From: Marinobacterium aestuarii
GTDB lineage: Bacteria; Pseudomonadota; Gammaproteobacteria; Pseudomonadales; Balneatricaceae
Length of the DNA stretch: 64,000 bases
Reading direction: 5' to 3'
Assembly: GCF_001651805.1 (NCBI RefSeq)
Contig: NZ_CP015839.1
Coordinates: 4,402,001 to 4,466,000 of the forward strand
Within the stretch, counting starts at the first letter, position 1, and each line of letters begins with the position of its first letter. Both the position numbers and the translations under genes were made by a program. Below the pieces are notes generated by a model that was not told the DNA's origin, did not search any database, and saw nothing but the letters and a program-made list of their open reading frames with translations. Below, piece after piece: positions 26,321 through 36,426 of the stretch.

Positions 26321-27610
26321 TCAGTCCCAGATCACCGGCAACGATGCGACACCGCGCAACTGTGCACCCTCAATAACAGGGGTCGGTTGCGACGGGTCCA
26401 GACGAATGTTGGGGAACAGGTCGAGAATGGCGTTGATCGAGCAGCTGATCTCGACCTTGGCGATAAACTGGCCAATGCACATGTGCGGGCCAAAACCAAA
26501 GCCAAAAGCAGGCTTGAGCTTGCGGTCGATATCGAACTCATCGGGGTTGTCGAAGGCTTCCTCATCGCGGTTGGCGGAGACCACCATGCACTGTACAAAG
26601 GACCCCTTGTGAATCTTCACTCCATGGAACTCCACATCCTTGGCGGTCTCGCGCACCTTGAAGGTAGCCACTGGTTCGTAGCGCGCGGTTTCATCCATCA
26701 GCTTGGCAATCAGCGAGCGATCACTCCTGACCCTTTCCAGCAGGCCCGGGGTCGTCAGCAGCAAGGCCATTACCGAACTGAACATGCGCGTGGTAGTTTC
26801 GCCAGCGGCGGGCAGCAGCGAGCGCGTGAAGGTAATCACCTCGTGATCATCCAGCGTGCGCCCTTCAAATTCGGCACGCAACAGACGCCCGACCACATCG
26901 TCACCCGGACTGCCTTCGGCACGGCGACGCACCACTACGTCCTGAATGGCGTCATACAGACCCTTTACCGCGATCCCAGCGTTTTGGCGGGCCTCGGCCA
27001 TTTTCGCAGGATCAATCTGATTGCCGCCGACCATCGCCAGCGCCCAGGCCGCGTACTGCTTGTACTTGGATGGGTCATCAGAGGGAAAGCCCATCAGCGC
27101 GTACATGATACGGATCGGCAACTCCAGGCCGAACTGCATCAGGTCGGCCTTCTTCTGCGACACCAGCGGCTCCAGGAAGTCCTTGCGGATCACCTCGTCG
27201 ATCTGCCCCCGCCACTTGTTCACGTTCTCGGGCATGAATGCCGGTTGTAGCAGGGCGCGCACCTTGCGGTGCGGCTCGCCGTCCATCGCCAGGATCACCA
27301 GGCCATCAAAGAAGGCGCCCAGGCCCTCGGCGATAAAACCACTGGTGTAGGTATTGCCGTCGCGCAGCACCGCCATCACGTCCTTGTACTTGAACAGGGC
27401 GAAGGTCGGCCGAGTCCCCTGCTGGATTCCGGCATTGGTCGGTACACCGAACTGGGTGATGAAATCACCTTCGTAAACCGGCGATTTCAGGCGCTGCTCA
27501 CGGCACACCGCATGGATATCCAGGCTAGTACCGAGGTAGGTCTTGGATACCGCGGCATAGGCGCTCTTTAGATCAATCTCGGTTTCGGTACGCTTGTCAC
27601 TCATGGTCAT
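26321..27610 (-). CDS. Cytochrome P450 monooxygenase
   Basis: This is a full-length soluble bacterial P450 of 429 residues. The haem loop is FGFGPHMCIG with Cys378. The I-helix oxygen motif is AAGETTTR, and the ExxR pair appears as ETAR. It hydroxylates a hydrophobic substrate with electrons from ferredoxin and reductase. Those are encoded in the 19.6-21.2 kb operon. Known dit clusters contain P450s (DitQ, DitU) for early hydroxylation of abietanes. It is 95 bases downstream of the flavoenzyme gene. Two ATGs, at 27610 and 27604, are equally possible. Confidence 0.93.
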   Translation of the reverse strand: MTMSDKRTETEIDLKSAYAAVSKTYLGTSLDIHAVCREQRLKSPVYEGDFITQFGVPTNAGIQQGTRPTFALFKYKDVMAVLRDGNTYTSGFIAEGLGAFFDGLVILAMDGEPHRKVRALLQPAFMPENVNKWRGQIDEVIRKDFLEPLVSQKKADLMQFGLELPIRIMYALMGFPSDDPSKYKQYAAWALAMVGGNQIDPAKMAEARQNAGIAVKGLYDAIQDVVVRRRAEGSPGDDVVGRLLRAEFEGRTLDDHEVITFTRSLLPAAGETTTRMFSSVMALLLTTPGLLERVRSDRSLIAKLMDETARYEPVATFKVRETAKDVEFHGVKIHKGSFVQCMVVSANRDEEAFDNPDEFDIDRKLKPAFGFGFGPHMCIGQFIAKVEISCSINAILDLFPNIRLDPSQPTPVIEGAQLRGVASLPVIWD

Positions 27611-27705
27611 TTCTCACTCGTTAAAATTGTTATTTTCGCGGTCATTGTCACTGAATCATCTAGGCACGGCTTAAGGTTCAGAGCCCAAAAGCGGGACGAG
27701 CCTGC

Positions 27706-29364
27706 TCAGGTGCCTGGTGTGGTCTGGCCAACAGCTTTCTGGCTCGCAGCCTCTGAGGTTTCGGTACGCGCACTTGTGCGCTTGCCCAGATATCGATTGA
27801 CACGCTGGGCCGCAAGACGCCCCGCCATGCCATTAACACCGCCGCCGGGGTGAATACCGGCACTGCCGAAATAAAGTCCTTCGACCGGCAGGGTGTCGCC
27901 GCCCAAGCCCAGGGCCGGACGCATCCTGCTGGAACGCAGAGTAGAGGTGTCTATGTGCACAACACAGCCATTCACCGTATTCAAACGTGCGCTGAAGTCC
28001 GGTGCCGCTTCAAGCCGGCGACCAATGATGGTGTCTTCGTTAACGCCCTCAATGTACTCACTGATCTGGCTGATCAGTTGATCGGCGACCCGCTCGCGCA
28101 GTGCATCCCAGCCTTCGACGGGATTGACCGGCATGGCCGGCGGGTAGATGTACAGAACGTCCTGGCCACTGGGTGCCTGGGACGGGTCGACAGCGCTGGG
28201 GGCGGCAAAGGTGATGTAGGGCAAGCTTGGCAACTCGCCACGCGCACTGGCCGCGAAGTTTTCCAGCACAGCCTCGGCGGTACCAATTAGCAGGCAGGCC
28301 TTGCGCAGGTCGACGCCGTCGCCACGCTTGGCCTCAAAACGCGGCACCGAGATCTGCCCGTTCAGGGCCAGGTCGAGCTTGACCGGCCCTGCACCATGGG
28401 CGTTGGCCGGTGCCATCGCCACTCGGGTCAGCAGTTTCTGCTCAATCGCACCCGGCGTGACCATCTCCAGCGCCACCTTGGGATGGCAGCTGGCGACCAC
28501 CACCCGGGCGTTGAACTCCTGGCCATCCTGCAGTCGAACCCCACGAACCTTGCCGTCCACGGCGACGATTTCTGCCACCGATGCCGAGGTCATCACCTCG
28601 CCCCCCAGCTCTTCAAAGCGCGAACGCAGGGCATCACTGAGCTTCTGCATGCCACCGATCACCCGACCCACGCCAAAACGGTGCAAGAAGGCCACCAGGG
28701 CGTAGTAAATACCACTGCCATCCGCTGTGATTACACCGGCAAGGCCTGTCAGGGCACTCATGGCGGAAATCGTCACCGGGTGTTCGAAACGCTCCAGCGC
28801 CGCCTGATAGGCAGAACCGGTCATCAGCGCCATCAATTCAGGCTTGAGCTTGCGATTACGCAACACTGAACCCAGAACCTTGAGTTTGGTACCCAGATTG
28901 AACCGGGCCGGATCAGCCCGCATCATTGGCAGTGCCATGTCGATAAAGGCATCCAGTACCTTGACGAACTCCAGGTAGGCGTCAGCATCGCGAGGGCTGT
29001 AACGACGGATTTCCTCGGCAGTTCTGTAGGCGTCACGCCAGAACACCACCGAGGTGCCGTCCGGGTGCAGATAGACATAACCAGGCGAGTACTCGACCGC
29101 TTGAAAGCCGTGGCGTTCCAGCTCAAGTTCGCGCGGCACATGGGCATGCACCCGCATCGACATCATATCCAGTGCACAGGGGTGTACCAGATGCTCGGGC
29201 GCCTCCGGGATCAGATAGCCAGAGGATGCCATGCCGCCGACCTTGCCCTGAGCCTCCAATATCATCACCTTTTTGCCCTCAGCAGCCAGGTAGCACCCGG
29301 CTGTCAGGCCATTGTGTCCGCCCCCGACAACGAGGACATCGAATTCGGTATTACTCAACGACAT
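27706..29364 (-). CDS. FAD oxidoreductase of the phytoene-desaturase/PYROXD2-like family
   Basis: This flavoprotein has 552 residues. The dinucleotide motif VVGGGHNGLTAGCYLA is at residues 11-26, followed by VMILEA, and GGMQKL and YFGSAGIHPGGGVNGMAGR occur near the C-terminus. Relatives desaturate or isomerise isoprenoids. It heads the P450 unit. In a pathway for non-aromatic abietanes, a desaturase that aromatises the C ring would be needed, and this protein is a candidate for that step; this is inference. GGAGAG precedes ATG. Confidence 0.88.
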   Translation of the reverse strand: MSLSNTEFDVLVVGGGHNGLTAGCYLAAEGKKVMILEAQGKVGGMASSGYLIPEAPEHLVHPCALDMMSMRVHAHVPRELELERHGFQAVEYSPGYVYLHPDGTSVVFWRDAYRTAEEIRRYSPRDADAYLEFVKVLDAFIDMALPMMRADPARFNLGTKLKVLGSVLRNRKLKPELMALMTGSAYQAALERFEHPVTISAMSALTGLAGVITADGSGIYYALVAFLHRFGVGRVIGGMQKLSDALRSRFEELGGEVMTSASVAEIVAVDGKVRGVRLQDGQEFNARVVVASCHPKVALEMVTPGAIEQKLLTRVAMAPANAHGAGPVKLDLALNGQISVPRFEAKRGDGVDLRKACLLIGTAEAVLENFAASARGELPSLPYITFAAPSAVDPSQAPSGQDVLYIYPPAMPVNPVEGWDALRERVADQLISQISEYIEGVNEDTIIGRRLEAAPDFSARLNTVNGCVVHIDTSTLRSSRMRPALGLGGDTLPVEGLYFGSAGIHPGGGVNGMAGRLAAQRVNRYLGKRTSARTETSEAASQKAVGQTTPGT

Positions 29365-30438
29365 ATCTTCTCTCCATGGCCGGTCGATAGGACGCCAGCC
29401 GACTTGTAGTGCATTTCAATAACGAGGTCCGTTGCCAGATCCTCCATGCGTGGACACAGAGCCATGCAATCAAAGTGCAGGTCACTTTATTCGATGGTCA
29501 GGAACCAATGGCATGCAAAGGATTGCGGCAGTCCCGCCTGCGCCTGGCGCAAAGGTCGCCGCCGGACAACCCGGTTCCTGCGTAATCTGCGCTGACCGGT
29601 ACAAGCCGCTCAGCGTAAAAAGTGTCCGTTCAGCAAGGGTCCACGCTGAGGTTAAAAACCGGGCACAGCAGGCTCGCACGTTTGAAGCGCGGTGTTTCCA
29701 CGCTGTGCTGGCCACTATGTGTTTCTCAGGGTCTGAATCTTTATCCCCGTCGCCGCAATCAAAATGATGAGCGCCCGATAACTTGAAACAGTTGGCTGAA
29801 AATTCATAAGGCCAATCTCCGTTGTTATATTTTTCGAGAAGTTCGCAACGCCGATCGCCGCGGTTGCCAGCTAATACCCTAGCGAATATGCAGCCAAAGC
29901 AGCAGCCAATCCGTTTTACCCTGAGTAAAACGAAAATCACTTGATACGCGGGCCGGCAAAAAGCACATTTTCTATCAGCGCCATCGATCCGGTTACACAA
30001 TCAAGGTGACTCATCAGGAATTGCCAGCAATGGCGCCTGTATCGCTGCCTGCCCTAGGTAAAGGGCGCACAATTCAATGGCTATGGCTGAGTTGAATGGA
30101 TATAATTTCACGCGAAGTCTACCTCCTGGCAGGAGGACCGCTTATTAACGAATAACGCCGTCCACACACTTATACAGCTGCTGGAAAGCCGTTCACCCAG
30201 CTCAATAAGCCAGCGCCAATCTCGGTTTCAGCGCATCGAAAGCGCCACTGCAAAAACACTTTCCACCGTGCAGACACCATCGCATTACCCATTATCATGG
30301 CGCTGACATGCACCCTCTGCAGACGTATCTCGGGTGGCCGCGCATGCTTAAGTGCCACCGAGCGATTACGCTCGAACAGTGCCTTATTGAAGCCTCTGGC
30401 AGGGCAAGGCGACAGCTAAATGGGACATAGCCAATAAA
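29365..30438. other. Gene-free gap of about 1.07 kb between flavoenzyme and TetR genes
   Basis: I find no credible gene. Open frames here have biased, low-complexity composition with many Cys and Arg and no family signature. One hairpin with perfect arms CGTTTTAC and GTAAAACG (29912-29932) is present. The promoter of the flavoenzyme unit and that of the TetR gene must lie here, but neither dyad type is seen. Confidence 0.6.
29912..29932. other. Short hairpin in the gene-free gap
   Basis: CGTTTTAC-CCTGA-GTAAAACG, an 8-base perfect stem. It could be an operator or RNA hairpin. No T-run follows on either strand. Confidence 0.3.
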
Positions 30439-31089
30439 ATGAAGAAAACCTCAGTTCGCACCGAACCCAATAAACGCGATACCTTGAACCGCTTGCTGGA
30501 CGTCGCTCGTCAGGAGTTTTCCAAAAAAGGCCTGAGCGGCGCACGTATTGAGGATATAGCCCGCGGAGCCGGGATTACCAAACAGCTCATTTATCACTAT
30601 TACGGGTCGAAAGAGCGACTCTTCAGTGCCGTACTGGATGAATCATCCCAACGCATCATGGCCGAACTCATCGCCCTTGAAGTCGAACACCTGGCACCGA
30701 CGGCAGCCCTGCGCGCATTACTCAACTGCTGCTTCGATCAATACAGGGATGATCCGTTTTTGGGCGCCCTGGCCCTGGAGGGCATTCGCTACCATGACGC
30801 CAATGACACGCCTCGCAACATCTTTGCTGACCGGTCACCTGCCCTGGCGGAAAAGTTCGACAATATTCTTAAACGCGGCGCGCAATGCGGGGAGTTCAAA
30901 ACCGTGGAGGATACGCGGCTGTTTCTTGCAACAGCCGCCCTGCTCACCTCAGGCGGCTTTACCAATCACTACTCCGTATCGGTGCTGATCGGTGTCGATA
31001 CGCGCTCAGCACAGGGCATGCAGCTGTGGCGGCAGTACTCTGCCGACTTCATCATATCGAGCATCAGCCTCACACCCACCCCGGTGTAA
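30439..31089 (+). CDS. TetR-family transcriptional regulator
   Basis: This regulator has 216 residues. The helix-turn-helix near residues 32-54 contains RGAGITKQLIYHYYGSKE, of the type seen in RutR-like repressors. The C-terminal ligand domain resembles the TetR_C family that follows such HTHs. It is divergent from the flavoenzyme-P450 unit across 1.07 kb and convergent with the SDR at 31157. It may control either neighbouring unit, but no operator could be matched to it. The ribosome site is weak. Confidence 0.9.
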   Translation: MKKTSVRTEPNKRDTLNRLLDVARQEFSKKGLSGARIEDIARGAGITKQLIYHYYGSKERLFSAVLDESSQRIMAELIALEVEHLAPTAALRALLNCCFDQYRDDPFLGALALEGIRYHDANDTPRNIFADRSPALAEKFDNILKRGAQCGEFKTVEDTRLFLATAALLTSGGFTNHYSVSVLIGVDTRSAQGMQLWRQYSADFIISSISLTPTPV

Positions 31090-31103
31090 ACCGCCCCAGG
31101 CAA

Positions 31104-31128
31104 CCGGGTAGTAAACGCCTTTACCCGG
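31104..31128. terminator. Hairpin between convergent TetR and SDR genes
   Basis: Outer arms CCGGGTA and TACCCGG around an 11-base loop. No clear T-run on either side, so it is a weak terminator candidate. Confidence 0.4.
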
Positions 31129-31156
31129 AGCACTCCAGCAGCCGGCACAAAACCAA

Positions 31157-31987
31157 TTACATGCCACCCCTACCCGACTGCTCGAAGAATTCGCGCATCG
31201 CGACCAACGAGGGGGTGTGACTGCTAAAGCCACCGTCGGCCACCAGGGTGGACCCGGTAACGAAGGACGCGTCATCCGATGCGAGGAAAGCCACTACATT
31301 GGCAATATCCCGGGGCGTCCCGAGTTCAGGAGTCATGTGGTTGTCGCGCAGGATATCCAGCAATTGCGCGGGCATGGACTCATGGGCGTTCTCGGCTGGC
31401 GCCAGGCCAATCTGCACGGCATTGGCACGGATGCCCTGCTTGCCGTACTGCGCGGCGACCAGCCGCGGCAACATGATCAACGCCGCCTTAGAGGTGGCAT
31501 AGCCGGTCAGGGAAAGATCGCCCTGCACACCCAGTCCTGAGGTCGCGAAGATCACCGAACCTTTACCCTGCTTGAGCATGACGGGAATACTGTATTTGCA
31601 GCACAACACGGCCCCACGCAGGTTCACGGCAATCGCCCGATCCCAGGCGGCCATGTCCAGGTTGCAGATATCCCGGTCGCTCTGACGTTGGCCTACATCC
31701 AGCACTGCCGCATTGTTGTGCAGGATGTCGATGCGGCCGAAACGCTCAACCACCGCCGCCACCATGGCCTCGACCGACTCTTCGGAGGACACGTCGGTGC
31801 ACAGGCCCATTGCCTGGCCACCCTGCGCCTCAATCGACTCGGCGACCTGCTGCGCCGCCTCGCCATTAATATCGACGACTGCAATATGGGCGCCATGGGA
31901 CGACAGCACGCGGGCGCACTCTGCGCCCAGACCGCCGCCGGAACCCGTAATGATGGCAACGCGGCCATCCAGTTTTCCTGTTGTCAT
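31157..31987 (-). CDS. SDR-family oxidoreductase
   Basis: This SDR has 276 residues. TGSGGGLGAE is the cofactor motif, NNAA is near residue 90, and the catalytic Ser and Tyr/Lys are in IFATSGLG and YATSK. It is last in the DUF1302-to-SDR unit and follows an enoyl-CoA hydratase by 39 bases. It may act on the 3-hydroxyacyl-CoA made by that hydratase, which would complete a beta-oxidation-like pair. AAAGAG precedes ATG. Confidence 0.88.
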   Translation of the reverse strand: MTTGKLDGRVAIITGSGGGLGAECARVLSSHGAHIAVVDINGEAAQQVAESIEAQGGQAMGLCTDVSSEESVEAMVAAVVERFGRIDILHNNAAVLDVGQRQSDRDICNLDMAAWDRAIAVNLRGAVLCCKYSIPVMLKQGKGSVIFATSGLGVQGDLSLTGYATSKAALIMLPRLVAAQYGKQGIRANAVQIGLAPAENAHESMPAQLLDILRDNHMTPELGTPRDIANVVAFLASDDASFVTGSTLVADGGFSSHTPSLVAMREFFEQSGRGGM

Positions 31988-32026
31988 GCTAATTCTCTTT
32001 TCTTGTTGTTCATCTGGGGAAAGCCT

Positions 32027-32845
32027 TCATTCACCGGTGAAGCGCGGCGCACGTTTCTCACTGAAGGCTCTAGCCGCCTCTTTCGCATCCAGGGTGGTCG
32101 TCAGCAAGGCGAACAGATCAAGCTCGAGGTCCAGACCACTCTTGAGGTCCAATTCCAGCGATGCGCGGGCGGCCCGCTTGACATACAACGAGGCCATCGG
32201 CGGCTTGCTGGCAATGCGTTGGGCGAACTCGCTCACCTCGTTCAGGAAGCTTGCAGCATCGGCGGCCAAGCGACTGATCAAACCGATCTGCCGCGCCTCT
32301 TCTGCCCCCATCCGGTCACCGGAAAGCAACATATCCACAGCGCGTCCAGGGGCTACAACCCGCGCGAGACGCTGGGTACCACCACCACCCGGTATCAGAC
32401 CCAGGCCGGTTTCAGGCAGGGCAAAAATGGCGTTCGGCGACGCAAAGCGAATATCACAGGCCAGCGCGAGTTCAAGCCCACCGCCCATGCAGTAGCCATG
32501 GATCGCGGCAATGATTGGCTTGGCGACCTGATCCAGCGACTCAATCCAGCGCGCCCGCTGCATACGCTGGCGCACCTGCAGGGGGGGCTCATCACCACGC
32601 TGCTCCTTGATATCTGCACCAGCACAGAAGCCACGTTCACCTTCGCCACGGATGACGATGACTCGAACCTGCGAATCCTTGTCCAGCAGCGCCAGGGCCT
32701 CTGGCACGCCCTGGCGAATCTGGTCGTTGATGGCGTTAATCTGCCCAGGCCGAGTCAGCACAATCCAGCCAACGGCCGCATCGCGCTCAATGCGTACCGT
32801 CTCGTTAATCACCCGGGGAAACTGTTGGCTGATATCGGCACTCAT
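32027..32845 (-). CDS. Enoyl-CoA hydratase/isomerase (crotonase family)
   Basis: This crotonase has 272 residues from ATG 32845. The oxyanion-hole loops are GFCAGADIKE and HGYCMGGGLELALACD. Both catalytic Glu positions, in GGGLELAL and FALPETGLG, are present, so true hydratase activity is plausible. It hydrates enoyl-CoA in side-chain or ring beta-oxidation. Its ATG overlaps the stop of the upstream VOC gene by ATGA. An in-frame GTG at 32854 is an alternative start but sits directly against GAGGA. Confidence 0.92.
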   Translation of the reverse strand: MSADISQQFPRVINETVRIERDAAVGWIVLTRPGQINAINDQIRQGVPEALALLDKDSQVRVIVIRGEGERGFCAGADIKEQRGDEPPLQVRQRMQRARWIESLDQVAKPIIAAIHGYCMGGGLELALACDIRFASPNAIFALPETGLGLIPGGGGTQRLARVVAPGRAVDMLLSGDRMGAEEARQIGLISRLAADAASFLNEVSEFAQRIASKPPMASLYVKRAARASLELDLKSGLDLELDLFALLTTTLDAKEAARAFSEKRAPRFTGE

Positions 32846-33813
32846 ACAGGACACTCCTCGAACTCGAAGACTTGGCCGTCCAGCTCTTTGGGATCAATCT
32901 TGATCAGAGACTTGCCACCGACCGCCTCGGACGACTCGATCCACTGGAAGGCCGTGCCACGGGCGCGCAGGTCTTCCGCCTTGGCGGCCAGATCGTTGAC
33001 GCCGATGCGGATGTAGTAAGGACCCGGCCCCCAGTTGTTCAGGTAATGACCGGCATCGGTGTTCCAGGTGGTTGCTTCGATGATGTCCAGGGTCGCGCTG
33101 TTGGCGACGGTGAACCCCATACGCGCGCGGCGATACCCCTCGCTGCCGATGTTTTCCACGGCACCGCTGGGCTCCCAATCGAGGTTGGTCGACACCTTGC
33201 GCAGGGTTTCATCCAGGTCACGTACCAGATAGCCGCGTGCCGTCACCCTTACCATATCGCCCGGTTTAGAATCGCGCGGCTGGGCCGGTGGCAGGGCATA
33301 GGTTTCCGCCGGCATCTGCAGCGGTTCGGTCGGCATGATCTCGATGCACAAACCGCCGTCTACAGAGGGCTGGTAGTAAGGTTGTTCCGGGGTGGCGCCA
33401 AGCCAAAGACGATCAAACGGCATTTCCGGCGTACGCTGAGCCATGCGAAACGGCAAGCGGCGACGCATCAGCTTGTCTACCAGGGCGTCGAACTTGTCGC
33501 CATGCAGGGCCAGGACAATCGAATGGGTGATCATTGGCCGATGATGGCCCTGGAAATCCTTCAGGCTTTCGAGAAAATCATGGAACAGCGGATCGCCGGG
33601 GTTTGGCCTGTCAAGATGCCACTGCGGTTCAACCCGCGTGGGAGCTACTGCCAACGACTTGTGCACACGCAGGAAATGCGCAATGTACGGATGGTTATCA
33701 AACGCCTGGCGCCAGCGCTCATGCTTGTAGATGCCGAGTTTATCCACCAGCTTTTCCGTCATCCCATCGGGATCCGGAACCATCATGTCAGCACTCATCA
33801 ATAGTTCGAACAT
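32842..33813 (-). CDS. Two-module VOC/glyoxalase-fold protein
   Basis: This protein has 323 residues with two VOC repeats. Histidines occur in MITHSIVLALH and a Glu in GLCIEIMP, but the metal triad of ditC is not reproduced, so extradiol activity is unlikely. The second module ends VFEFEECPV. Similar proteins occur in catabolic operons as isomerases or binding proteins. ATG 33813 has GGAG 9 bases upstream; earlier starts do not. It follows the RND gene and overlaps the hydratase gene. Confidence 0.78.
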   Translation of the reverse strand: MFELLMSADMMVPDPDGMTEKLVDKLGIYKHERWRQAFDNHPYIAHFLRVHKSLAVAPTRVEPQWHLDRPNPGDPLFHDFLESLKDFQGHHRPMITHSIVLALHGDKFDALVDKLMRRRLPFRMAQRTPEMPFDRLWLGATPEQPYYQPSVDGGLCIEIMPTEPLQMPAETYALPPAQPRDSKPGDMVRVTARGYLVRDLDETLRKVSTNLDWEPSGAVENIGSEGYRRARMGFTVANSATLDIIEATTWNTDAGHYLNNWGPGPYYIRIGVNDLAAKAEDLRARGTAFQWIESSEAVGGKSLIKIDPKELDGQVFEFEECPV

Positions 33814-33908
33814 AACACTCATCTCCAATAACTGGCCATGACACACGCATGACCGCTGAGTCAGCTGATCCCAGCCGCACGGGCAGGTCGATCAATGCAC
33901 GGTAATCA

Positions 33909-36392
33909 CTAAACTTCTGCTTTGGCCCTCTGCGCCAAAGCGGGGGCAACCTGATCACGGCTTGCGAATTCGGGCGGTGCCACATTCCTGTCAGGATTAA
34001 GCAGAAAGTGCGACAGGGCCGGGATAAGTACCAGGGCACCGAGCATGTTCCACAGAAACATGAAGGTCAGCAGAATGCCCATGTCGGCCTGGAACTTGAT
34101 TGGCGACCAGGCCCAGGTAATAACGCCGGCGGCCATGGTCAGACCAATCAGGGCGACGACCCGTCCAGTGAAATCGAGCGATCGGCGATAGGCCACCGCC
34201 AGCGAACCACCACGCTCCTGCACCGCAAGCTGCACACTGAGCAGATAGAGCGCGTAGTCCACACCGACTCCGACACCCACTGCGATTACCGGCAAGGTGG
34301 CGACCTTGAGACCTATCCCCAGCCAGACCATCAGCGCCTTGCAGATGATGGTGGTCATGATCAGCGGAATAAGCGCCACCACGGTGGCTCGCCAGCTACG
34401 AAAGGTCAGCATGCACAGCAGTGCCGTGGCGCCATAGACCGCCAGATACATGGTAAAGATGCCCTTCTCCACCTCGATGTTGGTAGCCGCTTCGATTCCG
34501 GCATTGCCTGCGGCGAGGAGAAACTGGACTGGCTGCTCGGCGTCAGCCGCGGTGTTGTTCTTGTCAGCAAAGGTCTCGGCGACCTGAAGTACGCGATTCA
34601 GGGTATCTGCCTTATGGTCCGTCAGATAGGCAATCAGCGGTGTGACCGAACATTGCTGGTTGGTGATGCCGGGCGAAGAAATCATTGCCGCATCCACCGA
34701 CGAATTGGTGATCGCCTGGTCGCGACTGATGGTCAGCCACTTCGGACTGCCCTCGGCCATGCCCGAGGTGACGAAGCGCACGGTTTCGGCCAGCGAACTG
34801 GTCGTCTGCACCCCCTCGGTCTGCTGCAGCTGCCAGGCGAGGCGATCCATGGACTGGAGCGTCTGATAGAGCCGGCAGCTGTCCTGATTGGTTTTAACGA
34901 TAACCGCAAACTGATCACTGGACAGACCGTAATGTTCAGTGATGTAAGCAACGTCGCGGTTGTAGCGTGAATCGGCGCGCAGCTCAGGTGCACCGGGATC
35001 AAGATCGCCGACCTTGAGATCCAGCATCACCAGGCTACAGACCGCAGTCACAACCACAGAGACAGCAATCACCCCAGTGGCCCAGGGCCGCTCGGTGAGT
35101 CGATCGAGCCCGTGCCAGACATGTCCCAGCGCACTGCGGTTCTGTTCGCCGGCACGATCCTTTTCGATCGCAAAGAGCGCAGCCTTTTTACTCACGCCGA
35201 TGTACGAGAGTGCCACCGGGATCAGCAACAACTTGGTAAAGATCAGCACAGCAACGCCGATGCTGGTCGTCAGGGCCAGGTCACGAATCACCGGGATATC
35301 AATGATCACCAGGACTGCGAAGCCGACAATATTGGTCAGCAACGCCGTCAGCCCCGTGAGGAACAAGCGACGGAAGGTATAGCGGGCCGCCACATACTTG
35401 TGCGTCCCGCGACCGATGTCCTGCAGGATGCCGTTCATCTTCTGCGTGCCGTGGGACAGACCGATGGCGAAGATCAGGAACGGCACCAAAATCGAGTACG
35501 GATCTAGTTCGTAGCCGAGCAACTGCATCAGCCCCAACAACCAGACCACCCCCGCAACCGCAATACCGACCAATAAAAGGGTGCTACGCAGGCAACGGGT
35601 ATAGAAATAGACAAAGAGCGCGGCAATCACCACAGAGATGCCGAAGAACAGCATCACCGCATAGAGCCCGTCGATCAGGTCGCCCACCAGCTTGCTGAAG
35701 CCGACGATGCGAATATTGATCTTGTCGCTCTGCAGTGAGCGGATCTGCTCTTCCAGAAGCGTAGAAAACTCTCCGTAGTTAAGCGCCTGACCGGTCTCAG
35801 GATGGATGTCGAGCAAGGGTGCCACTATCATGCTCGACGTAGCGTCGTTGGCTACCATACTGCCGACGATACCCGCACGACCGATGTTGCGGCGCAGGGC
35901 ACTGATCGAGGCCTCGCTGCCATCGTAGTCGGCCGGCATCACCGCGCCGCCATCGATACCCTGCTCTGTGACTTCCTTCCAGCGTACAATCGGCATCCAC
36001 AATGATTTCATCCAGGAGCGATCGATACCGGGAATCAGATAGAGAGTGTCATTGACCTCCTGCAGCGCCTGCAAGTATTCAGGATCATAAATATCACCCT
36101 GCTTGCTCTCCACCACTACCCGAATACTGTTGCCCAATCCCGGCAGCTGATCTTTATAGGCCAGATAGTTTTTGATGTAAGGACTGGCGCTGGGAATCAT
36201 CCGCTCGAAACTGGCGTTGACCTCAAGTTTGGTAGCAAAAAAGCCGAGCACAAGCGTAGCGAGCAGGCAGCTCATCACCACCAGCATGCGGTTGCTGAAA
36301 ATAATTCGCTCCAGGAGCCCACCTGACGACTTGTCAAAGTCCGCAAGGTCCTGAATCACCGGCATTCCGCTGTTGTATTTTTGCTCTACCAT
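33909..36392 (-). CDS. RND-superfamily (MMPL/HAE3-like) transporter
   Basis: This transporter has 827 residues. It shows the MMPL pattern: one membrane helix near residue 35, a large periplasmic loop, five helices (about 255-410, including ILVPFLIFAIGLSHG), then a sixth, a second loop and a final helix group ending near residue 800. Such proteins carry hydrophobic molecules such as sterol-like compounds or lipids. It sits with DUF1302, DUF1329 and YCF48 genes, a set I have repeatedly seen together in proteobacterial genomes. Uptake or efflux of a hydrophobic substrate is inferred. Periplasmic loops face the YCF48 protein. Confidence 0.9.
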   Translation of the reverse strand: MVEQKYNSGMPVIQDLADFDKSSGGLLERIIFSNRMLVVMSCLLATLVLGFFATKLEVNASFERMIPSASPYIKNYLAYKDQLPGLGNSIRVVVESKQGDIYDPEYLQALQEVNDTLYLIPGIDRSWMKSLWMPIVRWKEVTEQGIDGGAVMPADYDGSEASISALRRNIGRAGIVGSMVANDATSSMIVAPLLDIHPETGQALNYGEFSTLLEEQIRSLQSDKINIRIVGFSKLVGDLIDGLYAVMLFFGISVVIAALFVYFYTRCLRSTLLLVGIAVAGVVWLLGLMQLLGYELDPYSILVPFLIFAIGLSHGTQKMNGILQDIGRGTHKYVAARYTFRRLFLTGLTALLTNIVGFAVLVIIDIPVIRDLALTTSIGVAVLIFTKLLLIPVALSYIGVSKKAALFAIEKDRAGEQNRSALGHVWHGLDRLTERPWATGVIAVSVVVTAVCSLVMLDLKVGDLDPGAPELRADSRYNRDVAYITEHYGLSSDQFAVIVKTNQDSCRLYQTLQSMDRLAWQLQQTEGVQTTSSLAETVRFVTSGMAEGSPKWLTISRDQAITNSSVDAAMISSPGITNQQCSVTPLIAYLTDHKADTLNRVLQVAETFADKNNTAADAEQPVQFLLAAGNAGIEAATNIEVEKGIFTMYLAVYGATALLCMLTFRSWRATVVALIPLIMTTIICKALMVWLGIGLKVATLPVIAVGVGVGVDYALYLLSVQLAVQERGGSLAVAYRRSLDFTGRVVALIGLTMAAGVITWAWSPIKFQADMGILLTFMFLWNMLGALVLIPALSHFLLNPDRNVAPPEFASRDQVAPALAQRAKAEV

Positions 36393-36426
36393 GTCTGCTC
36401 ACTCATTAAAGATTCGTGGCGGCGAG

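Noticed and set aside
29482-30000. 172-residue minus-strand frame in the gene-free gap
   Set aside because: Cys- and Arg-rich composition, no good ribosome site that I could see and no domain pattern. It is more likely non-coding.
32842-33813. Second extradiol dioxygenase
   Set aside because: It has the VOC fold but lacks the arrangement of two His and one Glu seen in ditC.
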